Notes: generated by a model from the letters alone, not told the origin. Shown: positions 33,377 to 43,127, numbered from the stretch's first letter. The stretch: DNA of 43,423 nucleotides from Maribacter sp. (GCA_029287355.1 JARFRH010000026.1:1-43423), one strand, 5' to 3'. Translations and numbers: made by a program.

Positions 33377-36058
33377 ATGAAGAAGCCCATTGAGAATCCT
33401 CATTCATTTGACGTGCAGGACGTTATTGTCGCCTTGTCAAGTAAGAGTGATGGCCTCGATACCGAGGATGCTAAAGAACGTTTAGAAAATTACGGTCCTA
33501 ATGCACTTCCTGAGGCACAACGAATTTCATTGCTCAAGTTGTACATAAGACAGTTTAAAAACCTAATGGTACTTATCTTGATACCCGCGGCGATTATCTC
33601 ATATGCCGTCGGACAAGTTGTAGACTGTTGGATAATTGTTTTTATAATATTTACGGATACGGTTTTTGGTTTTTTTCAGGAATATCGTGCAGAAAAAGCC
33701 ATTACATCCCTTCAAAAAATAATTGTAAAAACGGCAAAGGTATTAAGGGATGGAAAACAAAAAACCATACTTTCTTCTGAGGTGGTTCCAGGTGATGTAT
33801 TAGTCCTGGAAGAAGGCGACCGTGTTGCTGCAGACGCCAGAATCATTCAATCTAAAAATTTTAGAACCATGGAGGCCTCGCTTACCGGTGAATCACTACC
33901 CGTAAGTAAGAATATTGATTCATTAAGCGCTGATACGTTGCTTGCCGATCAAAAGAATATGGTTTGGAGTGGAACGTTTGTGGCTGGTGGGTACGCTAAA
34001 GTAATTGTTACCTCAACAGGCACTGGCACCGCTATTGGGGAGATATCCAGGGCACTCACCAAGATTGCTATTCGTAAGACGAATTTCATACAAAAGACAA
34101 ATGTTCTAGCCAAACAAATGTCCATTATTGCCATAATCAGTGCCGCCACCTTATTCCTAACAGGATATTTTATACGACACCTCGAACTAGATGAAATTCT
34201 ACTCACATCGATTGCCGCATTGGTCGCTGCCATACCAGAAAGTTTACCAGCACTCATTACGGTGGTTTTGGCTATCGGTGCTCACCGTATGTCCAAACGA
34301 AATGTAATTATTCGCGATTTTACCGCTACAGAAACACTCGGAGCAGTATCCGTAATTCTTACGGACAAGACTGGAACGCTTACGCAGAATTCGCTTACCG
34401 TGAAAAAAGTTTTTGTTTTTGGCACAGAAGAATATTCAGTTTCTGGAGAAGGTTGGTTCCCTGTAGGGAATTTCATATATGATAATGCCATAATTGAGGT
34501 AGACCGAAACAATGTCTTATCGCATCTTTTGAAGATAGCGGTCATTTCAAATAATTCGGAAATAATTCACAATAAAGAACAGAATAAACACGAGCTGATT
34601 GGAGACCCAACAGAGGGTGCCTTGTCAGTTCTGGGGAGAAAAGGGGGATTACTGCCCGAACAATTCAATCAACTTAAGTCAGATGATTTACCATTTAGTT
34701 CGATTACTAAGTTAAGAGCAACTTTAATAAAACAGGTAGGTCAATTTGAACTATGCGTGATTGGGGCGCCAGAGGAATTACTCGACCGCTCAATTAGTGT
34801 TTTAACGCCTCAGGGTGAAACAGCATTGACCGAAGCGAAAAAAAATAAAATTGAACAAAAAATAACGGAATGGTCTAATCAGGCTATGCGCGTACTCGCC
34901 CTGGCGTACAAAAAACAAGCAGCAGAATCGATAGATGAAGGTGCAATTGATGGGTTGGTGTTTGTTGGTGTCGTAGGTATGATTGACCCTCCCAGATCAG
35001 ATGCTAAAGAGTCCGTAAGAAAATGTAAAGAAGCGGGCATACGAGTAATCATGGTAACAGGAGATCACGTAAATACTGCCGCAGCAATTGCCCGGGCTAC
35101 CGGTATCATTACAGAAGATCCTAAACATGAAGTAAAGGCAATAAGCCAGCAACAACTTCTTCAATTGGACGAAGATGAATTTGATGATACCATCAAGAAT
35201 GTTTCTGTATTTGCTCGCCTCACACCCCAAATGAAACTAAGGATCGCTGGACGATTACAAAGTATGGGACATCTGATAGCGATGACCGGTGACGGTGTCA
35301 ATGACGCACCTGCGTTAAAGCAAGCCGATGTTGGTATAGCCATGGGAATTATGGGCACGGATATGGCTCGGGAAACATCTGATGTAATTTTAGCGGATGA
35401 CAATTTTGCGACGATAGTCAACGCAATTGAAGAAGGAAGGATCGTCTTCACTAATTCGCGAAATACAAGTTTCTTTCTGGTGACGACAAATATTGCAGAA
35501 AGTGTTACACTACTTGTTTCCATTATGATAGGACTTCCAATACCCTTAACGGCAACCCAACTCCTTTGGCTGAACATTGTCACCGATGGCGTTACGGATA
35601 TGGCTCTTGCTACCGAACCAGGCCATGAAGGAATAATGAAGGAGAAACCTATTGCGAAGAAGGAAAAAATAATGAATCGTAAGGTCTTGCCTCACATATT
35701 GATCAATGTTGGCGTTATGACTATACTTACAATCGGTGCTTTTTTCCATTACATTGATGAAGATTTGGAAAAAGCGCGTACGGTAGCTTTTGTTATAATG
35801 TCTTTTACGCAACTGTACAATGTATTCAACCTAAGATCCCTTAAAGGATCAGTATTCAAACTAGGTTTCTTCACAAACAAGTATATTAATTGGGGGGTTG
35901 GCCTTTCGGCGCTACTTTTGATAATTATTACACAGGTACCAATACTGTCATCACTCTTTCATTTTCAACCGCTTGACTTCGTTGAGTATATGATGTTCTT
36001 CGGAATTTCTTCGCTTGTTCTATGGATGAGTGAACTTTATAAATTAGTAAAAAAATAA
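33377..36058 (+). CDS. Cation-transporting P-type ATPase (P2 type)
   Basis: The 893-residue membrane pump contains an N-terminal cation-ATPase segment (LENYGPNALPE), the actuator motif TGES (EASLTGESLPV), the phosphorylation motif DKTGTLTQ with Asp330, KGAPEE-like region (VIGAPEELL), the hinge MTGDGVNDAPALKQADVGIAMG, and C-terminal membrane helices with LLWLNIVTDGVTDMALA. The M4 motif is IPESLPALITVVLA, close to SERCA-type PEGLPA. The family carries Ca2+ or monovalent cations; the specificity cannot be settled by eye. No correctly spaced operator precedes it, but it may be read from the BON promoter. Confidence 0.93.
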   Translation: MKKPIENPHSFDVQDVIVALSSKSDGLDTEDAKERLENYGPNALPEAQRISLLKLYIRQFKNLMVLILIPAAIISYAVGQVVDCWIIVFIIFTDTVFGFFQEYRAEKAITSLQKIIVKTAKVLRDGKQKTILSSEVVPGDVLVLEEGDRVAADARIIQSKNFRTMEASLTGESLPVSKNIDSLSADTLLADQKNMVWSGTFVAGGYAKVIVTSTGTGTAIGEISRALTKIAIRKTNFIQKTNVLAKQMSIIAIISAATLFLTGYFIRHLELDEILLTSIAALVAAIPESLPALITVVLAIGAHRMSKRNVIIRDFTATETLGAVSVILTDKTGTLTQNSLTVKKVFVFGTEEYSVSGEGWFPVGNFIYDNAIIEVDRNNVLSHLLKIAVISNNSEIIHNKEQNKHELIGDPTEGALSVLGRKGGLLPEQFNQLKSDDLPFSSITKLRATLIKQVGQFELCVIGAPEELLDRSISVLTPQGETALTEAKKNKIEQKITEWSNQAMRVLALAYKKQAAESIDEGAIDGLVFVGVVGMIDPPRSDAKESVRKCKEAGIRVIMVTGDHVNTAAAIARATGIITEDPKHEVKAISQQQLLQLDEDEFDDTIKNVSVFARLTPQMKLRIAGRLQSMGHLIAMTGDGVNDAPALKQADVGIAMGIMGTDMARETSDVILADDNFATIVNAIEEGRIVFTNSRNTSFFLVTTNIAESVTLLVSIMIGLPIPLTATQLLWLNIVTDGVTDMALATEPGHEGIMKEKPIAKKEKIMNRKVLPHILINVGVMTILTIGAFFHYIDEDLEKARTVAFVIMSFTQLYNVFNLRSLKGSVFKLGFFTNKYINWGVGLSALLLIIITQVPILSSLFHFQPLDFVEYMMFFGISSLVLWMSELYKLVKK

Positions 36059-36190
36059 GGTTCTTTCCCAGGTTTCCGAATCCTGCCCGGCACTGTAAGT
36101 GGCATTTTCAATTGTAGCGTCTAAAAGATGAAGCAACGCTTCAACATTTCGATAGCCCAGACGAATACCAATTGAATATTTGTGAGTCAC

Positions 36191-36233
36191 TGATCAATAT
36201 CATTATTAAAGCCATAATTGTAAACTACATTAG
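36191..36233 (+). promoter_or_regulatory. Regulon promoter: TGATCAATATCA operator plus -7 box TACATTAG
   Basis: The operator covers 36191-36202 and the box 36226-36233, at the standard spacing. It drives the five-gene acs-pdh-acp operon, with a leader of about 30 bases. Confidence 0.78.
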
Positions 36234-36267
36234 TTGCGCTAACAATAGATTTTAGCCACAACTATTT

Positions 36268-38001
36268 ATGAAAGATAAAGTACATACATCCCTTCAGAAA
36301 ACACCAAATATGCCTGAATACGATTCTTTTTGTAGGCAGTTTAGTTGGGAGAATGAAAAGGATAGTTTAGAAGGGCTACCTGGAGGAGGGATCAATATCG
36401 CACACGAAGCGGTCGACCGACACGTTAATAGTGGTAAAGGCAATACTATCGCTATACGATGGATTCGGAAGGACCGATCTTTTGATGATCTCACCTATGC
36501 CGATTTAAAAGTACAGACTTCACGTTTTGCTAATGTTCTGGAAAAGTTGAATGTAGCAAAAGGCGAAAGTGTATTTAGTCTTGCAGGAAGGATTCCATCG
36601 CTATATATCGCAGCATTAGGGACACTTAAAGCCGGAGCCGTATTTTGCCCGATGTTTTCAGTATTCGGTCCAGAGCCCGCATTTCAACGCTTAGGTAAGG
36701 GAAAAGCCAAAGTTCTGGTCACAACTACCGGATTGTACGAGAAAAAAATCAAACAACTGTTAGATCGGCTCCCACTTCTTCAGTACATTCTATTGACAGA
36801 TGCCAAACAAGATATTGACGATAAGGTATTGTCCCTATCCACACTTATGAAACAAGCATCGGATGATTATGTGATCAAAAACACGCAACAGGAAGATCCT
36901 GCTTTATTACATTTTACGAGCGGTACCACAGGCATGCCAAAAGGAGCTCTTCATGTTCACCAAGCGGTCCTTACCCATTATGTGACCGGGAAATATGTTC
37001 TCGATCTTCGACCTGGTGATGTATTCTGGTGTACTGCCGATCCAGGATGGGTAACAGGTACTTCCTATGGAATCATTGCTCCACTGGTAAATGGTGTCAC
37101 CAATATCGTTGATGAAGAAGAGTTCGACGCAACACGTTGGTATTCCATTCTTGAAGAACATTATGTTAATGTATGGTATACCGCACCAACGGCAATCCGA
37201 AGATTAATGCGCTTGGATTTTAAGCCGACGGACAGATATGATCTATCAAACTTACGCCTGATCCATAGTGTTGGGGAACCTTTACAAGCAGACGAAGTGA
37301 TTTGGGGTGAGAAAACCTTTGGAAGGCCTATTTGTGATAACTGGTGGCAAACCGAGACGGGTGGAATAATGATTTCCAACTACGCCACAATGGAAGTACG
37401 ACCCGGCTCTATGGGCAAGCCTTTGCCAGGGATCGAGGCCGCAATTGGAGAAGTCGAAGCGGAAGCGATACGTCTCCTGACAAAACCGGGAGAACCGGGG
37501 CATCTTTTGTTAAAAACCGGATGGCCGTCAATGTTCAGGGCATATCTTGATGAAGAGGAACGCTATAAGAAATGCTTTAAAGGGGCGTGGTATATTACCG
37601 GCGATCTGGCAAAGAAAGATGCCGATGGTTACTTCTGGTTTGTGGGTAGGGCCGATGATATAATCAAAACATCCGGTCATATGGTCGGGCCTTTCGAAGT
37701 GGAAAGCACATTAATGGAGCATCCAGCGGTCGCCGAAGCTGCCATCATAGGTAAACCAGATCCTATTATCGGAGCATTGGTCAAAGCGTTCGTCGTACTC
37801 GATTCAGGCTACGAGGCGAATGAAAAAACACGCTTGGATATCAAAGGGTTTTCACGTAAAAAATTAGGCCCAGCGGTAGCTCCGAAAGAAATAACCTTTA
37901 TCGACAGTTTACCAAAGACAAAAAGTGGTAAAATTCTGAGACGCTTGTTAAAGGCGAGAGAATTGGGATTGCCAGAGGGAGACACCTCAACATTGGAATA
38001 A
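36268..38001 (+). CDS. acsA: AMP-forming acetate/acyl-CoA synthetase
   Basis: The 577-residue adenylate-forming enzyme would activate acetate or a short-chain acid with ATP and CoA. The P-loop-like motif is HFTSGTTGMPKGAL. Further signatures are WCTADPGWVTGTSYG, NWWQTETGGIMI, GAWYITGDLAKKDADGYFWFVGRADDIIK and the catalytic Lys region LPKTKSGKILRR near the C terminus. Length is shorter than Acs of E. coli (652) and matches AcsA-type enzymes of Bacillus and Bacteroidota. It is the first gene of the operon, with only one base before pdhA. Substrate preference for acetate is likely but unproven. Confidence 0.92.
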   Translation: MKDKVHTSLQKTPNMPEYDSFCRQFSWENEKDSLEGLPGGGINIAHEAVDRHVNSGKGNTIAIRWIRKDRSFDDLTYADLKVQTSRFANVLEKLNVAKGESVFSLAGRIPSLYIAALGTLKAGAVFCPMFSVFGPEPAFQRLGKGKAKVLVTTTGLYEKKIKQLLDRLPLLQYILLTDAKQDIDDKVLSLSTLMKQASDDYVIKNTQQEDPALLHFTSGTTGMPKGALHVHQAVLTHYVTGKYVLDLRPGDVFWCTADPGWVTGTSYGIIAPLVNGVTNIVDEEEFDATRWYSILEEHYVNVWYTAPTAIRRLMRLDFKPTDRYDLSNLRLIHSVGEPLQADEVIWGEKTFGRPICDNWWQTETGGIMISNYATMEVRPGSMGKPLPGIEAAIGEVEAEAIRLLTKPGEPGHLLLKTGWPSMFRAYLDEEERYKKCFKGAWYITGDLAKKDADGYFWFVGRADDIIKTSGHMVGPFEVESTLMEHPAVAEAAIIGKPDPIIGALVKAFVVLDSGYEANEKTRLDIKGFSRKKLGPAVAPKEITFIDSLPKTKSGKILRRLLKARELGLPEGDTSTLE

Positions 38002-38002
38002 T

Positions 38003-38992
38003 ATGGAAAACGAAGAAACAAACCCTTCTCCAACTATCGATGCGAAACTCGGTCTAGCACTGCTTTACCAGATGATTCTGATCAGGAGGTTCGAAGAGAA
38101 GTCCGCTGAATTGTATACCAAAGAAAAAATCCGCGGTTTTTTACACCTGTATGTTGGGGAGGAAGCTGTAGCTGTAGGAGTGATGCAGTCACTAACAGAA
38201 GATGACAATATCCTGAGCACCTATCGCGAACATGGTCATGCGTTGGCGCGAGGCGTTGATCCAGGAAGTATTATGGCCGAGATGTACGGCAAACGAGAGG
38301 GGTGTAGCATGGGGCGTGGAGGGTCGATGCATCTGTTTGATGTAGCTAAAAAGTTTTACGGTGGAAATGCGATTGTTGGAGGTCATTTACCCTTGGCAGT
38401 GGGTATGGCGCTGGCATCAAAAAAACAAGGCCAGAATAATATAACCTGCTGTTTCTTTGGTGAGGGCGCAATTGCTGAGGGAGAATTTCACGAATCGATG
38501 AACCTTGCTGCCTTATGGAAGGTATCTGTCCTTTTTTTATGTGAAAACAACCTTTATGGTATGGGAACGGCGCTACGTTTTTCACATTCGATTCAGGAAC
38601 TGGAAAAAAAGGGGGATGCGTATGGTGTTGAATCGGCCGCGGTCAATGGAATGGATGTGCTGGAGATGAAGAAAGCGGTTGAGAAGGCAACAGCATATAT
38701 CAGATCATCAGGGAAACCATATTTCCTGGTTTGCAATACCTATCGCTTTAGAGCTCATTCGATGTTCGATGCCCAGCTGTACCGTAATAAAAAGGAAGTT
38801 GAGGTATGGAAAGAACGCGATCCAATTTCAACATTAAGAAATCAACTATTAGAAAAGAACTTAATTTCTAATGATGATATTGATCTTATTGAGGAAAAGG
38901 TAAAAACCGAAGTGCAAAAAGCCGTTGATTTTGCGGAGGCGGGAACATTTGAACCCATTGGGGAATTAACCAAGTATGTCTATAGCAGCTAG
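38003..38992 (+). CDS. pdhA: 2-oxo acid dehydrogenase E1 alpha subunit
   Basis: The 329-residue thiamine-diphosphate-dependent subunit decarboxylates pyruvate or a related 2-oxo acid. It has [43 protein letters not shown] and GGSMHLFD, plus the ThDP/Mg motif [20 protein letters not shown] and CENNLYGMG. The regulatory-loop region [10 protein letters not shown] is the usual PDH/acetoin-type pattern. It pairs with the beta subunit 3 bases downstream. The operon contains no E3 gene, so lipoamide dehydrogenase must be shared with another complex. Confidence 0.93.
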   Translation: MENEETNPSPTIDAKLGLALLYQMILIRRFEEKSAELYTKEKIRGFLHLYVGEEAVAVGVMQSLTEDDNILSTYREHGHALARGVDPGSIMAEMYGKREGCSMGRGGSMHLFDVAKKFYGGNAIVGGHLPLAVGMALASKKQGQNNITCCFFGEGAIAEGEFHESMNLAALWKVSVLFLCENNLYGMGTALRFSHSIQELEKKGDAYGVESAAVNGMDVLEMKKAVEKATAYIRSSGKPYFLVCNTYRFRAHSMFDAQLYRNKKEVEVWKERDPISTLRNQLLEKNLISNDDIDLIEEKVKTEVQKAVDFAEAGTFEPIGELTKYVYSS

Positions 38993-38994
38993 AA

Positions 38995-39990
38995 ATGAAT
39001 ACTAAAACAACATTGAGAATCACCTATAGAGAAGCACTGAAACACGGCCTTCGTGAAGCCCTGATCAATGATGACATGGTATTCTTAATGGGAGAGGATG
39101 TTGGTCGCTATGGAGGAGCCTTTGCAGTTAGCAAAGGATTTCTTGAAGAATTTGGTGAAGATCGTATTATGGACGTTCCACTATCAGAATCAGGTTTTGT
39201 AGGAGCCGGTATAGGTGCTGCTTTGGGCGGCATGCGGCCCATAGTGGAAGTTATGACAGTAAACTTCAGCCTACTGGCACTAGATCAGATCATTAATAAT
39301 GCATCGACCCTATTACATATGTCGGGCGGGCAGATCAACGTACCCGTGGTGATTCGAATGAATTCTGGAATCGGTAATCAGCTTGCAGCTCAGCACTCTC
39401 ATAGTTGGGAGCCTTTTTATGCCCATGTTCCAGGATTAAAGGTGGTTTCGGTAGGAACACATGAAGATGCAAGGGGAATGCTCTTAACCGCTTTGGAAAG
39501 TCCTGACCCGGTAATCATTTTTGAATACACTTCCTTGCTCAATATGGAATCGGAGATTCCATTGGATTCAGGCGCAATGGATATTGATAAGGCAAAAGTA
39601 AGGAGGGAAGGAAAAGATGTATCGATTATTACTTATGGTCCTGGCGTATACAAAGCATTGGCGGCGGCAGAAGAATTGAATTTATCAGGAATTGATGCGG
39701 AAGTGGTGGACCTTCGCGTACTCAATCCTATCGACAATGAAACGATCTTAACTTCCGTAGCCAAAACCCATAGGGTCTTAATCGTTGAGGAGGCCTGGCG
39801 TTCGGTCAGCATATCGTCCGAAATCATCTCCAGAATTATGGAGCATGCCTTTTTTGATTTGGATGCACCGGTCCAGCGTCTGTGCGGTGTTGAGGTACCT
39901 ATACCATACCCTAAACATTTGGAGGATGCATCGATACCACAGAAAGAGGACATAGTCAACTCTATTTTAAATATGGTTCAGTATGATTGA
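38995..39990 (+). CDS. pdhB: 2-oxo acid dehydrogenase E1 beta subunit
   Basis: The 331-residue transketolase-fold subunit completes the E1 heterotetramer. It contains [53 protein letters not shown] and a C-terminal half with [16 protein letters not shown] and [14 protein letters not shown]. Its stop overlaps the start of the E2 gene by 8 bases, indicating coupling. Assignment is secure; pyruvate versus acetoin is judged from overall pattern only. Confidence 0.93.
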   Translation: MNTKTTLRITYREALKHGLREALINDDMVFLMGEDVGRYGGAFAVSKGFLEEFGEDRIMDVPLSESGFVGAGIGAALGGMRPIVEVMTVNFSLLALDQIINNASTLLHMSGGQINVPVVIRMNSGIGNQLAAQHSHSWEPFYAHVPGLKVVSVGTHEDARGMLLTALESPDPVIIFEYTSLLNMESEIPLDSGAMDIDKAKVRREGKDVSIITYGPGVYKALAAAEELNLSGIDAEVVDLRVLNPIDNETILTSVAKTHRVLIVEEAWRSVSISSEIISRIMEHAFFDLDAPVQRLCGVEVPIPYPKHLEDASIPQKEDIVNSILNMVQYD

Positions 39991-41185
39991 GTTTAAGATG
40001 CCAAGTCTTGGTGCGGATATGGAGGATGGTACCCTTGTCGAATGGAGGGTGAAATCAGGTGAAGCAGTTAAGCGCGGTGATATCATAGCAGATGTGGACA
40101 CCCAAAAAGGATTGATTGAAATAGAGGTCTTCGAGGAAGGTACGGTCGATCGACTTGTGGTCAAGGAAGGTGAGAAGGTTCCTGTAGGAACGGTGATGGC
40201 CACAATTATACCAATAGGGGCCTTAGAATCATCAAGAAAGGAATCCGTTCAAGTCAAGGCGGTATCCGAAGTAAAGCAAAAAGCGAAAACCCAAATTACA
40301 ACAGAACCTGCAAAGCAACCACTAAAAGAAGGTTCGATAGTTTCACATAAGCACCTGAAGATTTCGCCGCTTGCGAAAAGAATGGCTGTCGAAAAAGGAA
40401 TCGATTTAACAACCATAAAAGGAAGCGGACCGGAAGGTAGTATCGTCAAAAAGGATATAGAACTAGCTGCCAAAACCAAGGAGGAATCACATATGGAAGC
40501 TTCCGAAGAAAAAAAGGAAATAGCTTCGCGGGGCATACGTGATGCTATTGCCATGGCAATGAGCAGATCCAATAGGGAGATTCCCCATTTTTATCTGGAG
40601 ACAAGAATCGACATATCCAAAGCACTTGAATGGTTAAAGGAAACGAACAAGGAAAGGGAGCTAAAAGATAGATTGCTGTCAGTAGTTCTGCTGATCAAAG
40701 CAACGGCCAGAGCGATAAAGGAAGTACCAGTAGTCAATGCGTATTGGGAAAATGGTTTACAACTGAAAGATGTCATTAACATTGGGTTTGCTGTTTCTTT
40801 GCGAAAAGGGGGCGTTGTGATTCCAGCGATACACGATGCTGATCAAAAATCCCCAGCTGAACTAATGACGCTTTTAAAGGATTTGATTCCTCGGGCTAGG
40901 GCCTTGAAATTAAGAAGTTCGGAACTAAGCGAATCCACAATTACTTTGACCAATGTTGGTGAAGGCAATGTGGATAAAGTTTTCGGGGTAATTTATCCTC
41001 CCCAAGTGGCGATTATTGGATTTGGAAATATCGTAGAAGAGGCATGGGCTGAAAACGGTGCAATAAGTGCCCGACCTGTTATTCATGTTACGCTTGCCGC
41101 CGACCACAGGGCCATCGATGGGTATCTGGCAGGAAGGTTTTTAACGGCTCTAAAGCATCATCTTCAAAATCCCGAAACACTATGA
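39983..41185 (+). CDS. pdhC: Dihydrolipoamide acyltransferase E2
   Basis: The 400-residue E2 has one lipoyl domain (residues 1-80) with lipoylated Lys42 in [10 protein letters not shown]. The usual motif is ETDKA, so the flanking residues are atypical. An E3-binding domain follows (about 128-165, [21 protein letters not shown]), then the catalytic domain with the active-site motif AADHRAIDG near the C terminus. Overlaps of 8 bases with pdhB and 4 bases with the acp gene show tight coupling. A single lipoyl domain is common in bacteria. Confidence 0.93.
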   Translation: MIEFKMPSLGADMEDGTLVEWRVKSGEAVKRGDIIADVDTQKGLIEIEVFEEGTVDRLVVKEGEKVPVGTVMATIIPIGALESSRKESVQVKAVSEVKQKAKTQITTEPAKQPLKEGSIVSHKHLKISPLAKRMAVEKGIDLTTIKGSGPEGSIVKKDIELAAKTKEESHMEASEEKKEIASRGIRDAIAMAMSRSNREIPHFYLETRIDISKALEWLKETNKERELKDRLLSVVLLIKATARAIKEVPVVNAYWENGLQLKDVINIGFAVSLRKGGVVIPAIHDADQKSPAELMTLLKDLIPRARALKLRSSELSESTITLTNVGEGNVDKVFGVIYPPQVAIIGFGNIVEEAWAENGAISARPVIHVTLAADHRAIDGYLAGRFLTALKHHLQNPETL

Positions 41186-41424
41186 ACGATCAGGAAGTAA
41201 AAGCGACTATTTTTAAATTATTGCATAAGATCGCACCGGATATTGATCCAGAGGAATTGGAAATGAATGACAATATCAGGGAAGTGTTCGGTATTGACTC
41301 ATTTGACTTTCTACAATTTATTATTGGTCTCGATGAAAAGTTCGGCGTTACAACCCCAGAAGACGATTACGGTAAAATCACTACCCTTAACGCTTTGATC
41401 AGCTACATAAAATCTGCAAAATAG
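41182..41424 (+). CDS. Acyl carrier protein in the acs-pdh operon
   Basis: The 80-residue acidic helical protein has the phosphopantetheine site GIDSFDFLQF (Ser in DSF) after a first helix VKATIFKLLHKIAPD. The pattern is that of a dedicated ACP rather than the housekeeping AcpP (which has DSLD). It overlaps the E2 gene by 4 bases. An ACP next to an acyl-CoA synthetase and a pyruvate dehydrogenase-like complex suggests the complex or its product is connected to acyl transfer, but the biochemical link is unknown. Confidence 0.85.
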   Translation: MNDQEVKATIFKLLHKIAPDIDPEELEMNDNIREVFGIDSFDFLQFIIGLDEKFGVTTPEDDYGKITTLNALISYIKSAK

Positions 41425-41436
41425 TTACGGGCAATT

Positions 41437-41601
41437 TCAATTCATTTTTATTGATAAGGCCCATAACATCATTGGTTCTGAGTTCAGACCAACCTTGTTT
41501 TTGCTTACTGCATAAGCCCTAACAAATCCATAAACCGGATAGGGGACTGCTCCCATTTGGAATAATTCATCTAAATAGTTACTCGGCACATTGCCCTTCA
41601 T
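41437..41601 (-). CDS. Possible 54-residue small protein
   Basis: ATG 41601 opens a frame MKGNVPSNYLDELFQMGAVP followed by YPVYGFVRAYAV and ending MMLWALSIKMN. It has balanced composition and lies convergent to the acp gene, 12 bases from its stop. No family is recognised, and it may be a fragment of a larger gene. The rest of 41425-42029 holds no other credible gene except the flanking repeat at 41811-41985. Confidence 0.3.
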   Translation of the reverse strand: MKGNVPSNYLDELFQMGAVPYPVYGFVRAYAVSKNKVGLNSEPMMLWALSIKMN

Positions 41602-41810
41602 TTTAGTTCAATTATAACACTTCTTATCAAAGTGTTGGACAGAGTTCGGATATTTCAAAATGGGAAACAAGTTCAACTGTCAGCTTAAGCAATATAGATA
41701 CCTAGTTTCATACAGGTTTTTTGTTGAAATGAAGGTCTTAAAGTCAACCAGCTGAGGTTTGAACCCAGTGCGTTCGGCATAAATATCTCGACTTTGAAAA
41801 GTTTAGTCAA

Positions 41811-41985
41811 TAAAAAAACCCTGACTATATCGTCAGGGTTCATATTTCAATTTGTGACCTGTGGCTGGGGCTCGAACCTCAGATGTAATCATTTGATATT
41901 CAATAAGTTAAAATCTGCCTTTTCAAAGCGGGCACCGAATAGCGCACCGGAATATACTTTTATTTTAAATGAACTTGTTTGTTGG
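41811..41985. repeat. Flanking repeat, copy 2: terminator hairpin, T-arm-like and GCGCACCG segments
   Basis: It shares order and orientation with 10489-10718: hairpin CCCTGAC/GTCAGGG (41819-41838) then GGTTCATATTTC; GTGGCTGGGGCTCGAACC, which on the minus strand looks like a tRNA T-arm and 3' end; GGCACCGAATAGCGCACCGGAA; and AATGAACTTGTTTGTTGG. As read on the minus strand it ends in a T-rich terminator and may also terminate the Fic gene. It is the better preserved candidate for an attachment-site copy. Confidence 0.6.
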
Positions 41986-42029
41986 TATTTGGCATCAACT
42001 AATACCAAAATACAAATATAGGATTACTT

Positions 42030-43115
42030 TTATTGCTTATCCAGTATCTCCATTAATCTATAATTCAGATATAATTTCTCTTTGCCGACTTTGACCGATT
42101 TTAGAAAACCTTCTTGCTCTAAATCCCTTAAATAATTACCGACGGTTTTCAGAGTACCTAGTTTTGCATCGATCAAATGTTGTCTCTTGGTGTAGGGCAA
42201 ACGGAAAAGGATTTCTATCAATTCTTTGGAATATGCCTTGGGCAATTTTTCCTTTACTTCTAAAGACATGGTTTCCATTAGGGCAAGGATTTCTTCTAAA
42301 CGAATTAGCCCTTTCTCAGCGGTTGTTTCAACCATATCTAACATATAGAGTATCCAGCCCTCCCAATCTTCTTTTTCTGTTACCAGTCTAAGTTTCTTAT
42401 AATACGAAGCTTTATTCTTGATAATATATTCACTTAAGTAGATTGCAGGTATATCCAACAACTTTTCTAATTTAAGGTAGAGTAGGAGTAGTATGCGCCC
42501 TGTTCTACCATTACCATCTGAGAATGGATGTATAGCTTCAAATTGATAATGCATTAGAGCCATTTTTATAAGTGGGTCTAGCTTGTCTTTATTATTAATG
42601 AATTTTTCAAGATTTGCTAGTTTATCTCTAATGATCTCCTCGCCTGATGGTGGGGTGTAAATTGATTCTCCTTTGGTATTTGATAAAGTTGTACCGGGAG
42701 TTTTTCTAATTTCAGAAGTGTTTTGCTTGATACGTTGAACAATTTCGATACACAGGTTGGTTGTTATAATCGGTTTTTTTTCAAGTTGCTCCAACCCATG
42801 CCATAGGGCTTCTTTATAGCTTATTACTTCCTTGGCTGCGGGATTGTCAAATTTTTTATCGGCTACAAGGGCCTGATACAAATCGTCGTTTGTTGTAATG
42901 ATGTTTTCTATTTCAGAGCTTGCTTTTGCTTCTTGTAAATGAATGGTGTCCAGAAAAAGTCTAGGGTTAGGTAAATTAGTTATTGCTCCATTTAGTTTGG
43001 ATAATGCCCTACTTGCTGTAATGGTTTTGCGAAGAACCGCTGTAGTTTCCAAATCCTTTTTTGGGGGGAGTAATGGTAAATCGTTGTATGGAATATCTTT
43101 GTTAAACGCAGCCAT
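42030..43115 (-). CDS. Fic-domain protein with N-terminal inhibitory motif
   Basis: The 361-residue protein has an N-terminal Fic_N domain (DIPYNDLPLLPP, then NPRLFLDTIHLQEAKASSEIEN). The inhibitory helix motif (S/T)xxxE(G/N) is seen as SSEIEN at residues 66-71. The complete Fic active site HPFSDGNGRTGR lies at residues 196-207, so AMP-transferase-type activity with auto-inhibition is predicted. A C-terminal winged-helix-like region (LPYTKRQHLIDAKLGTLKTVGNYLRDLEQEG) suggests DNA binding. Its promoter region has strong dyads. No antitoxin gene is adjacent; class II Fic proteins carry the inhibitor in the same chain. Confidence 0.93.
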   Translation of the reverse strand: MAAFNKDIPYNDLPLLPPKKDLETTAVLRKTITASRALSKLNGAITNLPNPRLFLDTIHLQEAKASSEIENIITTNDDLYQALVADKKFDNPAAKEVISYKEALWHGLEQLEKKPIITTNLCIEIVQRIKQNTSEIRKTPGTTLSNTKGESIYTPPSGEEIIRDKLANLEKFINNKDKLDPLIKMALMHYQFEAIHPFSDGNGRTGRILLLLYLKLEKLLDIPAIYLSEYIIKNKASYYKKLRLVTEKEDWEGWILYMLDMVETTAEKGLIRLEEILALMETMSLEVKEKLPKAYSKELIEILFRLPYTKRQHLIDAKLGTLKTVGNYLRDLEQEGFLKSVKVGKEKLYLNYRLMEILDKQ

Positions 43116-43127
43116 TTGTTAAGGGTC

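Noticed and set aside
41860-41885. Possible tRNA gene suggested by GCTCGAACC (also at 10545-10560)
   Set aside because: Only a T-arm-like piece and a 3' end are present; no D-arm, anticodon arm or acceptor pairing can be built, so it is treated as an attachment-site-like remnant.
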